From positions 52,609 through 116,608 of the forward strand of contig NZ_VVIW01000019.1 in assembly GCF_011682045.1 (NCBI RefSeq): a DNA stretch of 64,000 nucleotides, written 5' to 3'. A program made the position numbers and the translations under genes. Shown piece by piece: positions 33,670-42,740 of this stretch. Every line of letters starts with the position of its first letter. Position 1 is the first letter of the stretch. The DNA is from Massilia aquatica (lineage in GTDB: Bacteria; Pseudomonadota; Gammaproteobacteria; Burkholderiales; Burkholderiaceae_D). Under the pieces are notes generated by a model, which did no database searches, was not told the DNA's origin, and worked only from the letters and a program-made list of their open reading frames with translations.

Positions 33670-34803
33670 ATGCCTGCCACACCGCGTTTGTTTCAGCTCA
33701 GCTTGCTGTCCGCTCTCCTGTCCACTTCCCTGATCCCGGGCGCCGCCCAGGCCGCGCCTTCTTACTCTGTCCAGACGCTCGGCACGCTCGGCGGCACCAG
33801 CGGCGACGTGCGCGCCATCAACAACAGCGGTTCGGTGGTGGGTTACTCGCTCAACAGCGACAATATCAGCAGCGCCTACCTGTCGCGCGGCGGAACCATG
33901 CAAAACCTCAGTCCCGACCGCGTAACGCGCAGCTATGCCAGCGGTATCAACGATGCCGGCGTGGCGGCGGGGCAGGTGGTCAATGCCGGCGGCGATACGC
34001 GCGCGGTCACCTTCGACGGCGGCAAGATCACCTCGCTTGGCGGACTCGGCGGACGCAACAGCGTGGCCACCGGCATCAACAATGCCGGCCAGGTGAGTGG
34101 CAGTGCCGAGCGCGCCGACGGGACCCAGGTCGCTTTCCGCTTCACCCCGGACGGGCGCATGCAGGATCTCGGCAGCCTGGGCGGCCACGGCAGCATGGGC
34201 ACCGACATCAACGCCAGCGGCGTGGTGGTGGGACGGGCCGACCTGGTCAACGGCTATCATGCCTTCCTCGATGATGGCAAGGGGATGACCGACCTGGGCA
34301 CCCTGGGCGGCAATTACAGCGAGGCCAACCGGATCAACGACAGCGGCGCGGTGACGGGGTTTTCCTACATGGCGGGCGACGCCAGCGTGCATGCGTTTGT
34401 CTTCGATAATGGGATGATGAACGACCTGAGCACCTTGGGCGGCGTCAACAGCTACGGCTTTGGCATCAATAATGCCGGGCAGGCGGTGGGAAGCTCCGAA
34501 ATTTCCGGCGGCAATTCGCTGCACGCGTTCTTGTATGCGGATGGCCAGATGTTCGACCTCAATGCGCTGGTCGGCCCCGGCTTCGGCTGGACGCTGAACT
34601 ACGCGGCCGACATCAACGACCTGGGCCAGATCACCGCGCACGGCTGCAACAGCCTGGGTGCGTGCAGCGGCTTCCTGCTGACCCTGGACAGCACGAGTGC
34701 GGTGCCGGAGCCAGGAACCCCGGCCATGATGCTGCTCGGCGGCGGCTTGATCGTGCTGGTCGCGCGGCGCGGACGCCGCCGGGGCGCCATCGTCCGCACC
34801 TGA
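33670..34803 (+). CDS. HAF-repeat protein with PEP-CTERM sorting signal
   Basis: 377 aa. Signal peptide MPATPRLFQLSLLSALLSTSLIPGAAQA. The body is repeats of the HAF type, each with LGTLGG...A.GINNAG...G (for example DLGSLGGHGSMGTDINASG, DLGTLGGNYSEANRINDSG, DLSTLGGVNSYGFGINNAG). They probably fold as a beta-propeller. The C-terminus is the PEP-CTERM signal: VPEPGTPAMMLL, a hydrophobic helix, then a basic tail (RRGRRRG). It implies an exosortase (EpsH/XrtA) in the genome, which would attach or release the protein at the cell surface, usually in exopolysaccharide-linked systems. Confidence 0.9.
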   Translation: MPATPRLFQLSLLSALLSTSLIPGAAQAAPSYSVQTLGTLGGTSGDVRAINNSGSVVGYSLNSDNISSAYLSRGGTMQNLSPDRVTRSYASGINDAGVAAGQVVNAGGDTRAVTFDGGKITSLGGLGGRNSVATGINNAGQVSGSAERADGTQVAFRFTPDGRMQDLGSLGGHGSMGTDINASGVVVGRADLVNGYHAFLDDGKGMTDLGTLGGNYSEANRINDSGAVTGFSYMAGDASVHAFVFDNGMMNDLSTLGGVNSYGFGINNAGQAVGSSEISGGNSLHAFLYADGQMFDLNALVGPGFGWTLNYAADINDLGQITAHGCNSLGACSGFLLTLDSTSAVPEPGTPAMMLLGGGLIVLVARRGRRRGAIVRT

Positions 34804-34813
34804 TCAAAAAGTA

Positions 34814-35539
34814 TTATTCGCCGATCAAGGGGAATGGGTTGATTGGCGTGCCTTTCCACCATTTCTTTTCGGCAGTCAGTTCAACCACGGCAAAGTGCAG
34901 GTGGGGTGCGTTCGGGTCCGAATTGCCGGTCACGCCAACGTAGCCGACCAGGTCGCCGCGCTTGAGGTCCATGCCTTCTTTCACGCCATCGGCGTAGCGG
35001 TCCAGGTGCGCGTAGTAATACGCGTACTTTTCGCTCGGATCGAACTGATACACCGTCAGGCCGCCCGGTTTGCTGTTGAACAGCTTGACCAGCTTGCCAT
35101 CGGCGACCGCCAGCACCTTGGTGCCCTTGGGCGCCATGATGTCGAGCGCTTCGTGGTGGCGGTCGGCGCCGCGCGGCTGGTCGAAATTGTCGCGCAGGTC
35201 GGCCAGCTTGATGCCTTCCACCGGCAGCAGCAGCTTGCCGGACGGCGCCGCGCTGGCGCTGGCGACCGCGCCATTCACGGCCGGCAGGGCCACTTCGCTC
35301 ATGCTCGGACGCAGCGGCAGGTCGAGTTCGGTCAGGTCGGTGCTCACCACCGGGGCGCCCGGCAGGTCGGCGCTCGGCAGCGCCACGCCGGTCGCGGCCG
35401 GTGCGGCGCTGCCGGCGACGACCGTCGCCGCAGGCGCCACCACCACCACGTCAGCCGGCTTGGGTACCGTGCGCAGGTAGACGAACAGGGAGCCTGCGCC
35501 GAGCACCAGGCCGGCCAGGAAAGTCATAAGCCATTTCAT
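34814..35539 (-). CDS. M23-family (LytM) peptidase
   Basis: 241 aa. An N-terminal membrane anchor or signal (MTFLAGLVLGAGSLFVYL) is followed by about 90 residues of Ala/Pro/Val linker. The LytM domain is C-terminal: GADRHHEALDIMAPKGTKVLAVADG (His and Asp zinc ligands), YYYAHLDRYADG, and HLHFAVVEL (the HxH motif). All four expected ligand positions look present, so it should cut peptidoglycan crosslinks, although EnvC/NlpD-like members can be inactive. An L,D-transpeptidase gene lies just upstream on the same strand, giving a small cell-wall cluster. Confidence 0.9.
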   Translation of the reverse strand: MKWLMTFLAGLVLGAGSLFVYLRTVPKPADVVVVAPAATVVAGSAAPAATGVALPSADLPGAPVVSTDLTELDLPLRPSMSEVALPAVNGAVASASAAPSGKLLLPVEGIKLADLRDNFDQPRGADRHHEALDIMAPKGTKVLAVADGKLVKLFNSKPGGLTVYQFDPSEKYAYYYAHLDRYADGVKEGMDLKRGDLVGYVGVTGNSDPNAPHLHFAVVELTAEKKWWKGTPINPFPLIGE

Positions 35540-35576
35540 AAAATGATCCTTTTTCGTTTGTGAGGGTGGTTCTTGA

Positions 35577-36602
35577 TTATTCCTGCAGCAGCACTTCGGT
35601 ACCGTAGCCGACCGAACCGGTGAGGGTCGCCACGTCCCAGTTGGTCAGGCGGATGCAGCCGTGCGACTGGGTCTTGCCGATCGAGGCCGGCACCGGGGTG
35701 CCGTGGATGCCGTAATGGTCCTTCGACAGGTCGACCCAGGCCACGCCCACCGGATTGTTGGGGCCGGACGGCAGCTTGGCTTTCTTGTCGCCGGGGCTGG
35801 CATCCCAGAACAGTTTCGGGTTGTAGTGGTAGACCGGGTTGCGCGCGATGCCGTTGACTTTCCAGCTGCCGATCGGCAGCGGATCGTGCGAGCTGCCGGT
35901 GGACGAGGGGAACTGGGCCAGGATGGCGCCGGCGGCGTCGAGCAGGGTCAGCGAGCGGTCGGAGCGGTCCACCACGATCCTGGCGGCCTTGGGCAGCGGC
36001 TCGGTATCGAGCACGTTCGGCACCAGGATCGCTTCGCCGGCGCGGCTCAGGTCCTTGCCGGGGTTCAGGCGCGCCAGCAGGGCCGGGCTGACGTGGAATT
36101 TTTCGCCCAATGCTTCGGCCACGCTGCTGTAGCCGAGCGTGCTCAGCTTTGCTTTCTCGGCCATGCCCTCGGGGATCGGCGCGAACGGGCCGGCCACATC
36201 GGCGTCGAGCAGGGTGTATTGGACCAGAGCGTCGGCGCTATCGGCGTTCAGGGCCGCCCAGGTCGCTTCATCGAGCGTACCGGACGGTTCCAGGCCGGCT
36301 TTTTTCTGGAAGCCGGACAGCGCCAGGCGCATGTTCGAACCGGAGGCGGCGTCGATCTCGCCGGCCGAGAAGTGCGCGCGGTCGAGCAGGACCTGGGCGC
36401 GCAGCAGGGTGGCGGCCGACAGCTTGGCGGCTTTGGCCCCCTTGCCTGGTTTGGCGCCGGCAGCGAGCGGCTCGGGCGACTTGCCCGCATTATTGACCGC
36501 CTCGGCCGTCAGGGCGGACGGCGCGCTGGCGGCCATGGCGGCAGGAATGGTGGCCGCGCCGGCGAACAGGGCGGCGATCAGGCAAAGCGAAGTTGGTTTC
36601 AA
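35577..36602 (-). CDS. L,D-transpeptidase with peptidoglycan-binding domain (YkuD)
   Basis: 341 aa. Signal peptide MKPTSLCLIAALFAGAATIPAAMA. An N-terminal helical domain (about 60-130: LLRAQVLLDRAHFSAGEIDAASG, MRLALSGFQKKAGLEPSGTLDE) is a PG_binding_1-type repeat. A LysM-like segment (GYSSVAEALGEKFHVSPALL) follows. The YkuD catalytic domain ends with HGTPVPASIGKTQSHGCIRL, holding the HxGxxx...SHGCIRL motif with the catalytic Cys. It would form 3-3 crosslinks or attach proteins to peptidoglycan. The M23 gene starts 38 bp downstream of its stop, consistent with an operon. Confidence 0.92.
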   Translation of the reverse strand: MKPTSLCLIAALFAGAATIPAAMAASAPSALTAEAVNNAGKSPEPLAAGAKPGKGAKAAKLSAATLLRAQVLLDRAHFSAGEIDAASGSNMRLALSGFQKKAGLEPSGTLDEATWAALNADSADALVQYTLLDADVAGPFAPIPEGMAEKAKLSTLGYSSVAEALGEKFHVSPALLARLNPGKDLSRAGEAILVPNVLDTEPLPKAARIVVDRSDRSLTLLDAAGAILAQFPSSTGSSHDPLPIGSWKVNGIARNPVYHYNPKLFWDASPGDKKAKLPSGPNNPVGVAWVDLSKDHYGIHGTPVPASIGKTQSHGCIRLTNWDVATLTGSVGYGTEVLLQE

Positions 36603-36707
36603 TTCAAGCCCCTTGGTAATGGATAGTGAAGAATAGTTCCGGTCGGATATAACGTCTGTGCGGCAGCGTACTCATGGCGAGAAGCCGGCGCCGGGTAAAA
36701 TGCGCGC

Positions 36708-37001
36708 ATGGACAGTTTTCTGATGATCGTGCAGCCGGGTGGCTGGCGCTGCGAGGTGGGAGCGGGACAAAGCTTGCTGGCGGCGGCCGAAGCGGCCGGC
36801 GTGATCCTGCCCAGTTCATGCCGCAACGGGACCTGCCGCACCTGCCTGTGCCGGGTGGTGCAAGGGGAGGTGGGCTACCTGATCGATTGGCCGGGCCTGA
36901 GCCTGGATGAAAAGCGCGCCGGCGATACGCTGCCGTGCGTGGCGCTGGCGCGCTCGGATGTGGTGCTGCTGGCGCCGTCAGCGTGGCGGGCGGACGCTTG
37001 A
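36708..37001 (+). CDS. plant-type 2Fe-2S ferredoxin
   Basis: 97 aa. The cluster-binding cysteines are SSCRNGTCRTCLC (C-x4-C-x2-C) and the later LPCVAL cysteine, the standard plant-type arrangement. The flanking DEKRAGDTLPCVALARSDVVL is typical of stand-alone bacterial 2Fe-2S proteins. It carries electrons between a reductase and an unknown partner; no oxygenase or reductase gene is adjacent. The start at 36708 follows a weak ribosome-binding site (GGGTAAAATGCGCGC). Divergent from the L,D-transpeptidase gene and convergent with the chemoreceptor. Confidence 0.85.
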   Translation: MDSFLMIVQPGGWRCEVGAGQSLLAAAEAAGVILPSSCRNGTCRTCLCRVVQGEVGYLIDWPGLSLDEKRAGDTLPCVALARSDVVLLAPSAWRADA

Positions 37002-37058
37002 GCGTCGTTTTTGCGGCGCCGGCGCATGGCCGCGATCGTGCGCGGCTCAGGAGGCTTC

Positions 37059-38711
37059 CTACTCCTGCGCTGCGGCGGCGGCCAGCGCCATCCGTGGCGG
37101 AGTGCGTGCCGTTGCGCGCCGCCCCGGCGCCGCTGCGCGCGTCGCATGTTCGTTGCCCAGCCTGAAGACGCCGACCACCTGCGCCAGGGTGGCGGCCTGC
37201 TCCTGCATCGCAGCGGCCGCCGCTGCCGCTTGTTCCACCAGCGCCGCGTTTTGCTGGGTCACCTCGTCCATCTGGCTGATCGCCATGTTCACCTGCTCGA
37301 TGCCGGCGGTCTGTTCCATGCTGGCCGAGGCGATGCCGGACATGATGCCGGTCACCCGCGTGATCGATTCCACGATCTCGGCCATGGTGACGCCGGCCTG
37401 ATCGACCAGCCTGGCACCGGCATCGACCTTGTCGACCGAGTCGTTGATGAGGGTCTTGATTTCTTTGGCGGCCGCCGCCGAGCGCTGCGCCAAGTTGCGC
37501 ACTTCGCTGGCAACGACGGCAAAGCCGCGCCCCTGTTCGCCGGCGCGCGCCGCTTCCACGGCCGCGTTCAGCGCCAGGATATTGGTCTGGAAAGCGATGC
37601 CGTCGATGACGCCGATAATATCGACGATCTTGCGCGAGGAATCGTTGATCGATGCCATCGTCCGCACCACCTCGCCGACCACCACGCCGCCGCGCCCGGC
37701 GACATGCGACGCGGACAGCGCCAACTGATTGGCATCGCGTGCGTTGTCGGCGTTTTGCTTGACGGTGCTGGTGAGCTGTTCCATTGACGAGGCCGTCTCT
37801 TCCAGTGAACTGGCCTGTTCCTCGGTGCGCGACGACAGGTCCAGGTTGCCGGCCGCGATCTGGGCCGAGGCGGTGGCGATGGTGTCGGTGCCGCTGCGCA
37901 CCTCGATCACGATGCCGGCCAGCGCGGCGCGCATGGTTTCCATGGCGTGCAGCAGGCTGCTGGTGTCGCCCGGGCGGATGGCGATCGCGCCCGCCAGTTC
38001 GCCGGCGGCGATGGCGCCGGCCATGCGCGCCGCGTAGGCCGGTTCCCCGCCCAGCTGGCGTGTCAGGCGCCGCGTGATGAGCCAGCCCAGGGCGAGTCCG
38101 AGCGCCAGGCTACCGATGGTCAGCCCCAGCATCAGGGCGCGGCCGCGCTGGTAGCGCGTGCGTGACACCGTGGCCGCCTCGGCCGACGTGGTTTCCTTGC
38201 GCTTGGCCAGGGTGGCAAGGTGGCCGTCAGTGACATTGGCCTGCGCCGCGACCGGGCCGATGGCAAACTCGGCTGCAGCGCGCTTTCCTTCCGGGCTAGT
38301 GTCTTGCGACAGGGTCGACAAACGCGCCAGCATGGTTTCGTAGCGGGCGACGTGGCTCTCGACAGTGGCAACGGCTTGTATGCCGGCCGCAGTGACGAAG
38401 CGCGGACGCGCCAGGGCCAGATTGTCATGCAACTGGCGGCGCGATTGTTCGAGCTGGGCGGCGGCCAGGCGCGCTTGCTCGGGCGAGGTCGCCAACAGCC
38501 CGCCGCGCGCGGCGCGCCCGAGGCCGATCAGATCGATATTGGCTTGCTTGGTATACGACAGGCCCAGCAATTCCCTGTCGTAGGCCAGCTCGGCCTGGTC
38601 GTTCATGTTTGCCATGTTCCAGATGCCGATGGCGGCCACGATGCTGCCCAGTAGGGCAACGATGATAAAAGCGCCAAGCAGGCGCGTGCCTACCTTCATG
38701 TTATCAAGCAT
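37059..38711 (-). CDS. methyl-accepting chemotaxis protein
   Basis: 550 aa from ATG 38711, where GGAG sits 7 nt upstream; the frame is open further upstream without signal sequence. Two membrane helices (about 10-32 and 188-212) flank a 4-helix-bundle sensor of about 150 residues. A HAMP-like region ([22 protein letters not shown]) follows. The signalling hairpin tip reads [49 protein letters not shown] without a break in the canonical core. No C-terminal NWETF-like CheR-docking pentapeptide; the tail is basic. Ligand unknown. An alternative start at 38699 is possible. Confidence 0.92.
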   Translation of the reverse strand: MLDNMKVGTRLLGAFIIVALLGSIVAAIGIWNMANMNDQAELAYDRELLGLSYTKQANIDLIGLGRAARGGLLATSPEQARLAAAQLEQSRRQLHDNLALARPRFVTAAGIQAVATVESHVARYETMLARLSTLSQDTSPEGKRAAAEFAIGPVAAQANVTDGHLATLAKRKETTSAEAATVSRTRYQRGRALMLGLTIGSLALGLALGWLITRRLTRQLGGEPAYAARMAGAIAAGELAGAIAIRPGDTSSLLHAMETMRAALAGIVIEVRSGTDTIATASAQIAAGNLDLSSRTEEQASSLEETASSMEQLTSTVKQNADNARDANQLALSASHVAGRGGVVVGEVVRTMASINDSSRKIVDIIGVIDGIAFQTNILALNAAVEAARAGEQGRGFAVVASEVRNLAQRSAAAAKEIKTLINDSVDKVDAGARLVDQAGVTMAEIVESITRVTGIMSGIASASMEQTAGIEQVNMAISQMDEVTQQNAALVEQAAAAAAAMQEQAATLAQVVGVFRLGNEHATRAAAPGRRATARTPPRMALAAAAAQE

Positions 38712-38946
38712 ACAAGTCTCCGAAAGACGAAAGGGGGTGGGCGGACTGACGCGCAGGGGCGTGGCACGCAGCCGCGCCGCGGCGGGCGGCATGCGTGATG
38801 CAGTGGGACAGCGGATGGGGCTACCGTGTGTACACGCTACGCCAGGCTGGCGTGATTGGCCGCCTGTATTGTGCGGTGTGGAGGTTTTTCTGTTTGTTTC
38901 GTTCGGGACGTTGTTGGTGAGCAACGTCCGTTCTCTTGTCTGTTGT

Positions 38947-39858
38947 TTATCGGGCCATGCCGAGGGCGTTTTCGATCACCGGCAGGATCAGTTTCCACGA
39001 TGGCGAGCTGGCCGCGATTTCATCGTAGTGGCTGGCGCCGGGCAGGATCAGCACTTCGGCGTGGTCGCCGGCGGCCATGGCCCGCGCCGCGTAGTCGTGC
39101 GCCACGCGCGGCGGCGAAATGGTGTCGAGTTCGCCCGTGACCAGGACCGTGCGGCTGCCGTTGGGCATCAGGTCGGCGGCGTTGGTGTCGGCGTAGATGT
39201 CGGGGCGGGCCGCGCTGGGCGTGCCGGCCAGCTGCACCATGTCGCGCTCGCAACTGGACTTGATCAGCGCCTGTTCGCGGCGCAGGTCGGCCAGCCCGCC
39301 CAGGCTGATCACGGTGCGCACCGCCAGCGGCTTGGGCTGGAACAGCGGGCTGCTGGCGGGAATCCGGCTGCGCCCGGCGATCCACTGCACCAGCTGGCCG
39401 CCGGCCGAATGGCCCATCGCCAGCAGGCGGCTGGTGTCGAGCTGGTGCGCCGGGGCTTCGGCGGCCAGTTTATCGAGCGCGGCGTTCATGTCGAGGTAGG
39501 TGCCGGGATAGCCGCCGCCTTCCTCGTCGACGCGGCGGTACTCCACGTTCCACACCGCGATGCCGCGCGCGGCCAGGGCCCCGGCCACGCTGCGCATCTG
39601 GCTGATGCCGCCGTACTCCACCGTCCAGCAGCCACCGTGCACCAGCACCACCACCGGGAATGGGCCGGGGCCGGCCGGGCGGAACAGTTCGGCATACTGC
39701 GAGGGCGCGCTGCCGTAGGCGATTTTTGCGCTCGGCGCGGGCCCCGACAGGGCCAGGTAATCGGCCAGGGTCATCGGCGCGGCCACGGCGCCATTGGCGG
39801 CGAGCAGGGCCGGCACCAGCAGGGCGGGGACCAGGAAAGCGGGCAGGGCAGTCTTCAT
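38947..39858 (-). CDS. alpha/beta hydrolase (BD-FAE/esterase-like), secreted
   Basis: 303 aa. Signal peptide [26 protein letters not shown]. Oxyanion motif VLVHGGCW, nucleophile elbow GHSAGG ([15 protein letters not shown]), acid in GELDTISPP and catalytic His in [10 protein letters not shown] give a full Ser-Asp-His triad. The HGG plus nearby [18 protein letters not shown] is typical of the BD-FAE (polysaccharide deacetylase-like) or hormone-sensitive-lipase-like esterases. Substrate unknown. Same strand as the chemoreceptor, but 235 bp apart with no shared theme. Confidence 0.88.
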   Translation of the reverse strand: MKTALPAFLVPALLVPALLAANGAVAAPMTLADYLALSGPAPSAKIAYGSAPSQYAELFRPAGPGPFPVVVLVHGGCWTVEYGGISQMRSVAGALAARGIAVWNVEYRRVDEEGGGYPGTYLDMNAALDKLAAEAPAHQLDTSRLLAMGHSAGGQLVQWIAGRSRIPASSPLFQPKPLAVRTVISLGGLADLRREQALIKSSCERDMVQLAGTPSAARPDIYADTNAADLMPNGSRTVLVTGELDTISPPRVAHDYAARAMAAGDHAEVLILPGASHYDEIAASSPSWKLILPVIENALGMAR

Positions 39859-40002
39859 AGCGGGCAGGTGGGAGCGAAGGGAATTGCCACTATACCGAAG
39901 TGGCCGCGCGCACCGGGTAAATTGCGCTGGCGCGCACGATTGGGGCGGCCCGGGCAGGATTCGGCGCTTCCATGCTAGGCTGCGAACAACAGTGAGGATG
40001 AT

Positions 40003-40263
40003 ATGCAAAATACAACGGAAGAATACAAGGGTTTCACCATCGTGGTCACGCCGATGAAGGATTGCGGCGACCTGTGGGACTTCGAATACCGCATCAGCAA
40101 GACCGGGCAGGGCGGGCAGGATACCGATCCGGCGCCGGCCATCACGCGCAGCCAGACCGCGGGTGGTCATGCAACAGAGGAAGTAGCCTGCCTGGCCGGC
40201 GTGCAGGTCGCGCGCACCGAAGTCGACAATCTGCTGGCGCTGGCGCAGACGCCGGTCGGCTGA
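40003..40263 (+). CDS. small hypothetical protein, 86 aa
   Basis: Not recognised. The sequence MQNTTEEYKGFTIVVTPMKDCGDLWDFEYRISK has a beta-strand-rich start, then a Gly/Gln-rich linker (TGQGGQDTDPAPA), then GHATEEVACLAGVQVARTEVDNLLAL, an apparent helix. Two cysteines. No signal peptide or membrane helix. Good third-position G+C and a placement between two genes on the opposite strand with clear gaps support a real gene. An alternative start does not exist nearby. Confidence 0.6.
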   Translation: MQNTTEEYKGFTIVVTPMKDCGDLWDFEYRISKTGQGGQDTDPAPAITRSQTAGGHATEEVACLAGVQVARTEVDNLLALAQTPVG

Positions 40264-40297
40264 TCCCGTACTTCCTGGCGGGGGGCGCGGCCCCGGC

Positions 40298-40981
40298 TCA
40301 GCCCAGCAGATCGAGCTGGGCGGCCAGGTGAGCGCCTTCGCTGCTGGCGCGGCCGACATCCCTGGCGACCGGGTGCCAGTCGAAGGCATCCGGTCCCAGC
40401 GCGACCGAGCGGGCCAGTTGTTCGGCTTGCTGCGCGGACAGATCCGGATCGAGCCACAGGGCGGCATCTTCGGCGCTGAAGACGATCGGACGGCGGTCGT
40501 GCACATCGACCATGCCGCCCTCGGCATCGGCGGTGACGATCACGAAGCCCGACTCGGCCGGCTGCTCGCGTTCCTTGCCGCAGGCGCCGATGGCGGCGAT
40601 GAACAAGGGTTCGCGGGTTTTCAGGTGGATGTGCCAGGGCTGCTTCTTGCCCTTTTCGCCGGTCCATTCGTACCAGCCGTCGGCCGGGACGATGGCGCGG
40701 CCGCTCTTGAGCAGGCGCGCCCAGTAGTTGTTGGTGATTTTTTCGAGACGCGCATTGATCGACACCGGCAGCTTGGCGGCGGCCCAGGAGGCGCGGTAGC
40801 CCCAGAAGGCATCCTCGACGACGAGCTGGTCGTCGACCACGCGCATCAGGGGGCGCCAGGTGCCGGGAGGCGCGTTGTAGCTGGGCGCGGCCCGGGTATC
40901 GACGCGGGGCGCGGCGCCGCGCCAATGCATCGCCGCAACGTATTCAATGGCAGTATGGTTTTGATCGAGACGTCCGCACAT
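40298..40981 (-). CDS. yedK: SRAP-domain protein (YedK/HMCES family)
   Basis: 227 aa. Cys2 after initiator removal (MCGRLDQ) is the catalytic residue that forms a thiazolidine crosslink with abasic sites in single-stranded DNA. Other family marks are SYNAPPG, AFWGYRASWAAAKLPVSINARLEKI, IVPADGWYEWTGEKGKKQPW and the VDVHDRRPIVF region with the conserved His. The DNA-protein crosslink protects abasic sites during replication. No LexA-like site was noticed upstream. Single gene, divergent from the small Pro-rich protein gene. Confidence 0.92.
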   Translation of the reverse strand: MCGRLDQNHTAIEYVAAMHWRGAAPRVDTRAAPSYNAPPGTWRPLMRVVDDQLVVEDAFWGYRASWAAAKLPVSINARLEKITNNYWARLLKSGRAIVPADGWYEWTGEKGKKQPWHIHLKTREPLFIAAIGACGKEREQPAESGFVIVTADAEGGMVDVHDRRPIVFSAEDAALWLDPDLSAQQAEQLARSVALGPDAFDWHPVARDVGRASSEGAHLAAQLDLLG

Positions 40982-41129
40982 GCGTGGTCACCTTTTACGC
41001 GTTGTCATGAGGCCGGGCGAGGCGCCCGGAAGGATCAACGATACCGTAAAAGGCCCGCACGCCGCACGCGCGCGGCAGCGGTGCGCAGGACGGCCCACCA
41101 GTTTGATAACACCTGAGGAAAGACAATCC

Positions 41130-41303
41130 ATGTCCCACAACGACTATTCGAGCACAGCGCCGCAGCGCGCCCATTCCACACCCGACCCGGACGACGCGCC
41201 GCCAAGCGATCCGAAGCCGAGCCCGGTACCGGACGACGTGCCGCCGCCGGTCAATGCGCCGGTGGAAGAACCGATGATGCCGGTGCCGCCGATCAAGGCT
41301 TGA
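41130..41303 (+). CDS. small Pro/Asp-rich protein, 57 aa
   Basis: MSHNDYSSTAPQRAHSTPD followed by PDDAPPSDPKPSPVPDDVPPPVNAP and a C-terminal VPPIKA. About a third of the residues are Pro, with acidic residues between them, so it is intrinsically disordered. GAGGAAAGACAATCC before ATG 41130 is a good ribosome-binding site. No function known; similar short Pro-rich proteins are common in Oxalobacteraceae in my recollection. Confidence 0.6.
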   Translation: MSHNDYSSTAPQRAHSTPDPDDAPPSDPKPSPVPDDVPPPVNAPVEEPMMPVPPIKA

Positions 41304-41310
41304 CGACGCC

Positions 41311-41337
41311 GCCGGCGCGCGCGAGCGTAGCGCCGGC
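41311..41337. terminator. possible bidirectional terminator hairpin
   Basis: GCCGGCGC (41311-41318), 11-nt loop, GCGCCGGC (41330-41337), between convergent genes ending at 41303 and 41378. No U-tract. Confidence 0.5.
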
Positions 41338-41377
41338 TGAGGGATGACTGAACGCCGATTGAACGCTTACTGAGCGA

Positions 41378-41695
41378 TTACTGGCCCTTGGGCGGGACCG
41401 GATCGAGCTGGTCGAGCTGTTCGCTCGGCTCGTCGCGTTCGAGCGAAGCATCGTGTTCGCGCTTGTCGCGGTTCTCGCCGCCGTCGAATTGTCCGGCGGC
41501 CGAGGTGTCATTCTCGTTGTCACTGTCGCTGTCGTTGTCGGCCTCGTTCTGGTCCGACGGCGGCAGGGGCGGGATCTGGCGGATCATTTCCTCGGTCTCA
41601 AGCTGGGATGGCGGTTTTTCGCCGCTGCCGATGTCGGCCTCGTCGACGAGGGACTTGGCCTGGGCAGGATCCGGGAAGGATGAGGTGGCGTGCAT
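41378..41695 (-). CDS. acidic disordered protein, 105 aa
   Basis: The start at ATG 41695 is supported by AAGGAGAACCCC immediately upstream. Sequence: a short N-terminal part (MHATSSFPDPAQAKSLVDEADIGSG), then EMIRQIPPLPPSDQNE, then a strongly acidic run (NEADNDSDSDNENDTSA) and an Arg/Asp/Glu-rich tail. The acidic run is about 25 residues with hardly any hydrophobics. Likely disordered; function unknown. It is convergent with the small Pro-rich gene. Confidence 0.55.
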   Translation of the reverse strand: MHATSSFPDPAQAKSLVDEADIGSGEKPPSQLETEEMIRQIPPLPPSDQNEADNDSDSDNENDTSAAGQFDGGENRDKREHDASLERDEPSEQLDQLDPVPPKGQ

Positions 41696-41917
41696 GGGGT
41701 TCTCCTTGATATGTGGAGGGCCGCACTGGCGCGGCGCTCTCGCAATGATGCTAACAGTGCAAGGGATTTGCTGGCGCGCAGTAGGCATGGCGCCGCCACC
41801 ATGGTCGATGTGTTGCTATCCATCTACATTTGTTATATTTTGTGCTCGTCATCACACCGCGCAGGGCAGCGGCTTCCTATAATTAATCCATCAAGTATTT
41901 TTTTGTTCCGGGAGAAC

Positions 41918-42058
41918 ATGATGGGCAATTCCTTACACAACAAGATCTACCTTGGCCGTGGCTCGGTGCTGCGTTCGCGTGGTGTGCAAGTGGCGCTGCT
42001 GCTGTGTGCGATGCTCAGCATTGGCGCGGTCTGGTTCCTGTTCCGCACGCTAAAGTAA
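41918..42058 (+). CDS. small single-pass membrane protein, 46 aa
   Basis: MMGNSLHNKIYLGRGSVLRSRG is followed by one helix (VQVALLLCAMLSIGAVWFLF) and a short RTLK tail. GGGAGAAC precedes the ATG pair at 41918/41921. Too small for reliable prediction by gene finders, but the ribosome-binding site, the clear topology and the AT-rich promoter-like upstream (TATAATTAATCC at 41878-41889) support it. Orientation likely N-in by the positive-inside rule. Confidence 0.6.
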   Translation: MMGNSLHNKIYLGRGSVLRSRGVQVALLLCAMLSIGAVWFLFRTLK

Positions 42059-42140
42059 GTGTTGTCAGCGAATGCAGGTTGCCCCGGGCAGCCTGCGCGG
42101 TTACCATGGGGGCCGAAAATTGGCCACATGGAAATCAGTA

Positions 42141-42506
42141 ATGAAGAACGAAAAATTAACCACAGACGAATACGACGCGCTCGGGCATATTTTGGGCGGG
42201 GCGCGGCATGACCGCTTCAACGCCTGCGTCGGGCGCAACGCCAAGCGTCTGGCGGGCCTGAAAATGATCCAGTACAGCAAGGACGGCAAGCTTGCGCTGA
42301 CGGACAAAGGGCAGCAAGTGCTGTTCCTGCGCCGCTGCATCGCAGGCTTGCGTGCCCTGCTGGCCGATCCGGCGGCGCTGGTTGACGCCGACGTGCTGGT
42401 CTTCCTCGGCAAGAAATCCCACATCGTCGCGCTCGAAGCGGGTGGCCACAACGTCACCGACAAAGGCCGCGAATCGCTGGCCGACATCGACGCCCAGGAC
42501 AAATAA
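42141..42506 (+). CDS. hypothetical protein with winged-helix-like fold, 121 aa
   Basis: MKNEKLTTDEYDALGHILGGARHDRF, then NAKRLAGLKMIQYSKDGKLALTDKGQQVLFLRRCIAGLR resembles the helix-wing part of small winged-helix proteins (compare LTDKGQQVL). The closing AGGHNVTDKGRESL repeats a similar TDKG motif. It could bind DNA, but this is an impression and no family name is available. Start ATG 42141; an upstream start at 42072 would add a Gly/His/Arg-rich stretch and is less likely. Directly downstream lies the inverted-repeat element. Confidence 0.6.
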   Translation: MKNEKLTTDEYDALGHILGGARHDRFNACVGRNAKRLAGLKMIQYSKDGKLALTDKGQQVLFLRRCIAGLRALLADPAALVDADVLVFLGKKSHIVALEAGGHNVTDKGRESLADIDAQDK

Positions 42507-42570
42507 GCCCCTGCATGTTTCCCGCCCCGCCAACCGGGGTCAGAGCTTTAACTCGCAACATTTAACATTC

Positions 42571-42603
42571 TTGCAAAACCGGGGACAGACCCCGGTTTTG
42601 CAA
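42571..42603. repeat. inner hairpin 1 of the nested element
   Basis: TTGCAAAACCGGGG (42571-42584), loop ACAGA, CCCCGGTTTTGCAA (42590-42603): perfect 14-bp arms. Confidence 0.8.
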
Positions 42604-42695
42604 CGCCAGCCCGTCCAAGCCCTTCATTTGCTGTTTTTTTCGCCCCACTCAGGGCAAGCAGCCGTGACGGCGCTGTTCTCCTTCTCGCCCGACTG

Positions 42696-42740
42696 CAATT
42701 GTTTTTTAACCGGGGTCTGTCCCCGGTTAAAAAACAATTG
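42696..42740. repeat. inner hairpin 2 of the nested element
   Basis: Perfect 20-bp arms (42696-42715 and 42721-42740) around loop TCTGT. The core CCGGGGTCTGTCCCCGG is the reverse complement of that of hairpin 1. The A/T runs flanking the core (TTTTTTAA and TTAAAAAA) would also act as a bidirectional terminator. Confidence 0.8.
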
